Part shown: positions 63,132 through 64,000 of the stretch, in pieces
How positions within the stretch are numbered: the stretch's first letter is position 1
How the letters are laid out: the number at the start of each line of letters is the position of its first letter
Assembly: GCF_965139615.1 (NCBI RefSeq)
Contig: NZ_CBCSIQ010000003.1
Span: forward strand, 124,001-188,000
DNA: 64,000 nt
Direction: 5' to 3'
Source: Kerstersia similis
GTDB taxonomy: Bacteria > Pseudomonadota > Gammaproteobacteria > Burkholderiales > Burkholderiaceae_B
The notes under the pieces: generated by a model
What the model saw: only the letters and a program-made list of their open reading frames with translations
Database searches by the model: none
What the model was told of the DNA's origin: nothing
Made by a program: the position numbers and the translations under genes

Positions 63132-64000
63132 TCAGGCCACGCTGGCAGTACGCACCGCAGGCTTGGCCTGCGCCGCTTCCCGCGCCTGGATCTGCTGCTT
63201 GGCCTGCGTACGCAGATAGCGCCGCAAGCGCACCAGCCCCATGTCGTGCTGATACAGCGATTCCCGCTGATTGGCATCGGCTTCCATATGCTCGACCAGC
63301 ACCCTATCCTGCTCCAGCACGGCCCAGTGGCGCGCCTCCAGGCGATTGCGGTACAGGAAACGCCAGGTGTCGCGTTGCCAGCCCGGCGCGAGCCTGCGCA
63401 CACGCCAGAAGAACACCGCGGACATGGTCGGGCTGATCGGCGAAACGCCGTAGATGATGGTGAAGTTGCCGCCGGGCCCGCCCGTCTTCGGATACGGAAT
63501 TTCCAGGCGCATCCAGTGCGTGCCGGTATCGCCCCATTCCGTCCAGTCGAAGTTGACGTTGCGCTGCCCTTCCTTTTCAAAGACGAAGCCGTGCTCGGTA
63601 TCGCGGATGGCGAACTTGGCCTTGGTATCGCCTTCGAACATGGTGTGCGATTGCTTGTGCAGGAAAGTGCCATGCATCGGATCCATGACGTTGTCGCTCA
63701 CATAGCGCCAATCCCCTTTCCACTCGACATAGCAGAGGAAACGGGAATAGGTGTCGTCATCCGTCAGCTCCTCCGGCAGCACCAGTTCCGGCGGCGTTTC
63801 GCAGTCCGGCTCAAAGGCGTTGTACACCCACACGGCACCCGCCACTTCGCGCACATGGAATGTACGCGTCGCACGCGAACCCTCCAGCTTGCAGCCGGGG
63901 CTGCCGGGCACCTTGGTCACCACCCCGTCGCTGCGCACTTCCACGCCGTGATAGGGACAGGCAATCGTGTCGCCCAGCACCACCCCCAACGACAGGGGGG
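63132..64000 (-). CDS. Rieske non-heme iron oxygenase alpha subunit (partial, runs off right edge)
   Basis: The frame is open to the window edge; about 289 C-terminal residues are visible. The second half of the Rieske motif (TIACPYHGVEVRSDG) is present, the first Cys/His pair lies outside. The mononuclear iron site is VMDPMHGTFLHKQSH (two His of the DxxHxxxxH type). Later segments (YGVSPISPTMSAVFFWRVRR, EQDRVLVEHMEADANQRES) match aromatic-ring or phenoxy-ether oxygenases such as VanA or phthalate dioxygenase relatives. It works with the reductase encoded next. An apparent TTG start at 63989 is internal. Confidence 0.9.
   Translation of the reverse strand, partial: PLSLGVVLGDTIACPYHGVEVRSDGVVTKVPGSPGCKLEGSRATRTFHVREVAGAVWVYNAFEPDCETPPELVLPEELTDDDTYSRFLCYVEWKGDWRYVSDNVMDPMHGTFLHKQSHTMFEGDTKAKFAIRDTEHGFVFEKEGQRNVNFDWTEWGDTGTHWMRLEIPYPKTGGPGGNFTIIYGVSPISPTMSAVFFWRVRRLAPGWQRDTWRFLYRNRLEARHWAVLEQDRVLVEHMEADANQRESLYQHDMGLVRLRRYLRTQAKQQIQAREAAQAKPAVRTASVA

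Overview
The window looks like a chromosomal segment of a GC-rich betaproteobacterium of the order Burkholderiales, most likely family Alcaligenaceae (Bordetella/Achromobacter relatives). The basis is a Bug-type (tripartite tricarboxylate transporter) receptor, HprK placed between ptsN and rapZ, a betaproteobacterial-style atp operon with atpI, and FolB/SDR/TtcA neighbours. I do not assign a genus. No rRNA, tRNA, CRISPR array or transposase was recognised.

Layout. 1-4.5 kb (minus strand): a D-galactonate catabolic operon dgoK-dgoA-dgoD-dgoR, followed by the edge of a Bug receptor gene. A near-identical 18-bp sequence lies upstream of both dgoK and the receptor gene and is a candidate DgoR operator. 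4.7-12.6 kb (minus): a 2-hydroxyacid dehydrogenase, rep, priA, hemE and a Fis-HTH protein with a degenerate receiver. 12.7-20 kb: iron/heme signalling and uptake. A Fur box precedes an ECF sigma factor and a FecR-like anti-sigma factor; converging on them is an STN-containing TonB-dependent receptor followed by a large PKD-repeat lipoprotein. 20.2-27.8 kb (minus): the complete atpIBEFHAGDC operon with its terminator. 28-34.4 kb: a Fic protein, then plus-strand DJ-1, M61 peptidase, pteridine-reductase-like SDR, folB and ttcA. 34.5-44 kb: purT, then kdsD-kdsC-lptC-lptA-lptB-hpf-ptsN-hprK-rapZ-rlpA and an L,D-transpeptidase. This is the conserved LPS-transport/nitrogen-PTS cluster, but without rpoN between lptB and hpf.

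44.1-58.9 kb holds the most interesting part. rsmI-yraN and gmhA/diaA-dolP, normally close neighbours, are separated by about 12 kb of accessory genes. First comes a Fur-box-preceded cassette of a very large TonB-dependent receptor, a secreted hemophilin-like protein without a lipobox, and a Slam (DUF560) outer-membrane exporter. This is the same three-part logic as the Acinetobacter HphR-HphA-HsmA hemophore system. Next comes a second Fur-box-associated module: a NitT/TauT-like ABC transporter split by a perfect Fur palindrome, fused by overlapping frames to nnrS, then a Crp/Fnr regulator without FNR cysteines.

59-64 kb (minus): the methionine ABC importer metN-metI-metQ, with an unexplained palindrome upstream of metN, then a VanB-type reductase and the start of a Rieske oxygenase that runs off the right edge.

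Overall, core housekeeping blocks alternate with iron/heme acquisition inserts. Two related heme-type receptors, one signalling through an ECF sigma factor with a PKD lipoprotein partner and one paired with a Slam-exported ligand, suggest a host- or heme-rich habitat.
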